From contig NZ_JAGYPM010000003.1 in the NCBI RefSeq assembly GCF_018343665.1, positions 277,497-341,496 on the forward strand: DNA of 64,000 nt, given 5' to 3'. The DNA comes from Cytobacillus citreus (GTDB lineage Bacteria; Bacillota; Bacilli; Bacillales; Cytobacillaceae). Made by a program: the position numbers and the translations under genes. Positions 63,166 to 64,000 of this stretch are shown in pieces (the stretch's first letter is position 1; each line of letters opens with the position of its first letter). The notes below the pieces were generated by a model. The model was given only the letters and a program-made list of their open reading frames with translations. It did not search any database and was not told the DNA's origin.

Positions 63166-64000
63166 TTATGCAGCGATTTCCTCAATGATCGCAATAACCA
63201 TTTCAGCTAGCTTATTCAGCTCTTCAATTGGCATGCGTTCGTTCGTTGTGTGGATTTCCTCGTAACCGACTGCCAAGTTAACGGTTGGGATGCCAAAGCC
63301 TGCAATTACATTTGCATCACTGCCGCCCCCGCTATTTAATAATTCACAGCTACGGCCAATTTTTGCCGCGGCTCTACGTGCAACCTCGACTACATGGTCT
63401 CCTTCACCAAATTTGAAACCAGGATACATAACTTGAACTTCAACTTCTGCTTTTCCGCCCATTTCATTAGCAGCACTTTCAAAAGCTTCTTTCATTTTAC
63501 GCACTTGCTCTTCCATTTTCTCATTAATTAAAGAGCGCGCCTCTGCTAGAATATCAACACGATCACATACGATATTCGTTTGTGTTCCACCTTCAAAGCG
63601 GCCAATATTTGCTGTTGTTTCCTCATCAATTCGGCCTAAAGGCATTCTAGAGATCGCCTTAGACGCGATTGTAATAGCAGAAACGCCTTTTTCTGGAGCA
63701 ACACCTGCATGGGCTGTTTTTCCAAAAATCGTCGCCTTTACTTTTGCTTGAGTTGGTGCTGCAACAATAATATTCCCTACTTTGCCATCACTATCTAATG
63801 CATAGCCATATTTAGCAGTAACTAATGATGAATCAAGGGCTTTTGCTCCAACTAATCCCGATTCTTCACCGACTGTAATAATAAATTGAATCGTTCCATG
63901 AGGTATACTTTGCTCTTTTAACACCTTAATAATTTCAAGCATGACGGCCAGCCCTGTTTTATCATCTGCTCCTAGAATAGTTGTACCATCTGATACAACA
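63166..64000 (-). CDS. yqjE: M20 family tripeptidase-like peptidase YqjE (5' end outside window)
   Basis: The C-terminal ~278 residues of a zinc peptidase of the M20/PepT-like family; the frame runs off the right edge. Zinc ligands visible are Asp in TTILGADDKTGLAVMLEI, the catalytic Glu pair in ITVGEESGLVGAKAL, and a His in the last part, GYEEIHTTNERMPIEELNK. The dimerisation lid includes FGKTAHAGVAPEKGVSAI. Position beyond dinB agrees with B. subtilis yqjE. The apparent Met at 63942 is internal (AVMLEI), not the start. Confidence 0.9.
   Translation of the reverse strand, partial: VVSDGTTILGADDKTGLAVMLEIIKVLKEQSIPHGTIQFIITVGEESGLVGAKALDSSLVTAKYGYALDSDGKVGNIIVAAPTQAKVKATIFGKTAHAGVAPEKGVSAITIASKAISRMPLGRIDEETTANIGRFEGGTQTNIVCDRVDILAEARSLINEKMEEQVRKMKEAFESAANEMGGKAEVEVQVMYPGFKFGEGDHVVEVARRAAAKIGRSCELLNSGGGSDANVIAGFGIPTVNLAVGYEEIHTTNERMPIEELNKLAEMVIAIIEEIAA

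Overview
The window is chromosomal DNA from an endospore-forming member of the Bacillaceae (low-GC Firmicutes). The evidence is a sporulation core (spoIIA operon, spoVA genes, spoIIM, mciZ, a YjcZ-type peptide), strong AGGAGG-type ribosome binding sites, two T-box leaders, LexA and FapR operators, and gene order that follows the B. subtilis scpB-scpA ... lysA ... yqk ... yqj segment. I cannot name the genus. I saw no rRNA, tRNA, CRISPR array, prophage or intact insertion sequence.

Layout. 1-5.3 kb is accessory: a broken gene end, a SodF-type superoxide dismutase, and a four-gene unit (winged-helix regulator, YxlE-like membrane peptide, ABC ATPase, ABC permease) resembling the B. subtilis yxlEFG module without its sigma factor. 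5.4-8.2 kb holds scpB, scpA, a yjcZ-like peptide, a DUF309 gene and ribT. 8.2-9.2 kb is gene-poor and full of dispersed repeats. 9.3-23.7 kb is a minus-strand block: lysA, spoVAF, spoVAE, spoVAB, spoVAA, sigF, spoIIAB, spoIIAA, dacF, pdp, pupG, drm, xerD, yqzK, fur and spoIIM. The spoVA cluster lacks spoVAC, spoVAD and spoVAEb.

23.8-41.8 kb corresponds to the yqk region with insertions: an acetyltransferase, endoQ-nudF, mciZ, an aldo/keto reductase, yqkE, a ketone-body/leucine-type cluster (CoA-transferase, thiolase, HMG-CoA lyase), yqkD, yqkB, a deacetylase, a CDGSH protein, a FapR-boxed KAS III, an HD-domain gene broken by one stop codon, and an SOS-boxed yolD/Y-family polymerase pair. 41.8-64 kb follows the yqj region (yqzH, yqjQ, yqjP, proI, namA, rnz, zwf, gndA, dinB, yqjE). 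It also carries an LCP ligase, an SRAP protein, a 1247-residue secreted double nuclease, an M14 peptidase, and an NSS transporter under a probable phenylalanine T-box.

How the genes work together. SpoIIAA/SpoIIAB/SigF start forespore transcription, MciZ blocks FtsZ in the mother cell, SpoIIM acts in engulfment, DacF in spore peptidoglycan, and SpoVA proteins in dipicolinate transport and germination. drm-pupG-pdp is a nucleoside salvage operon. zwf and gndA encode the two oxidative pentose phosphate dehydrogenases and converge on one terminator. The intergenic DNA carries at least four families of short dispersed, mostly hairpin-forming repeats plus two tandem arrays; these are the least explained part of the window.
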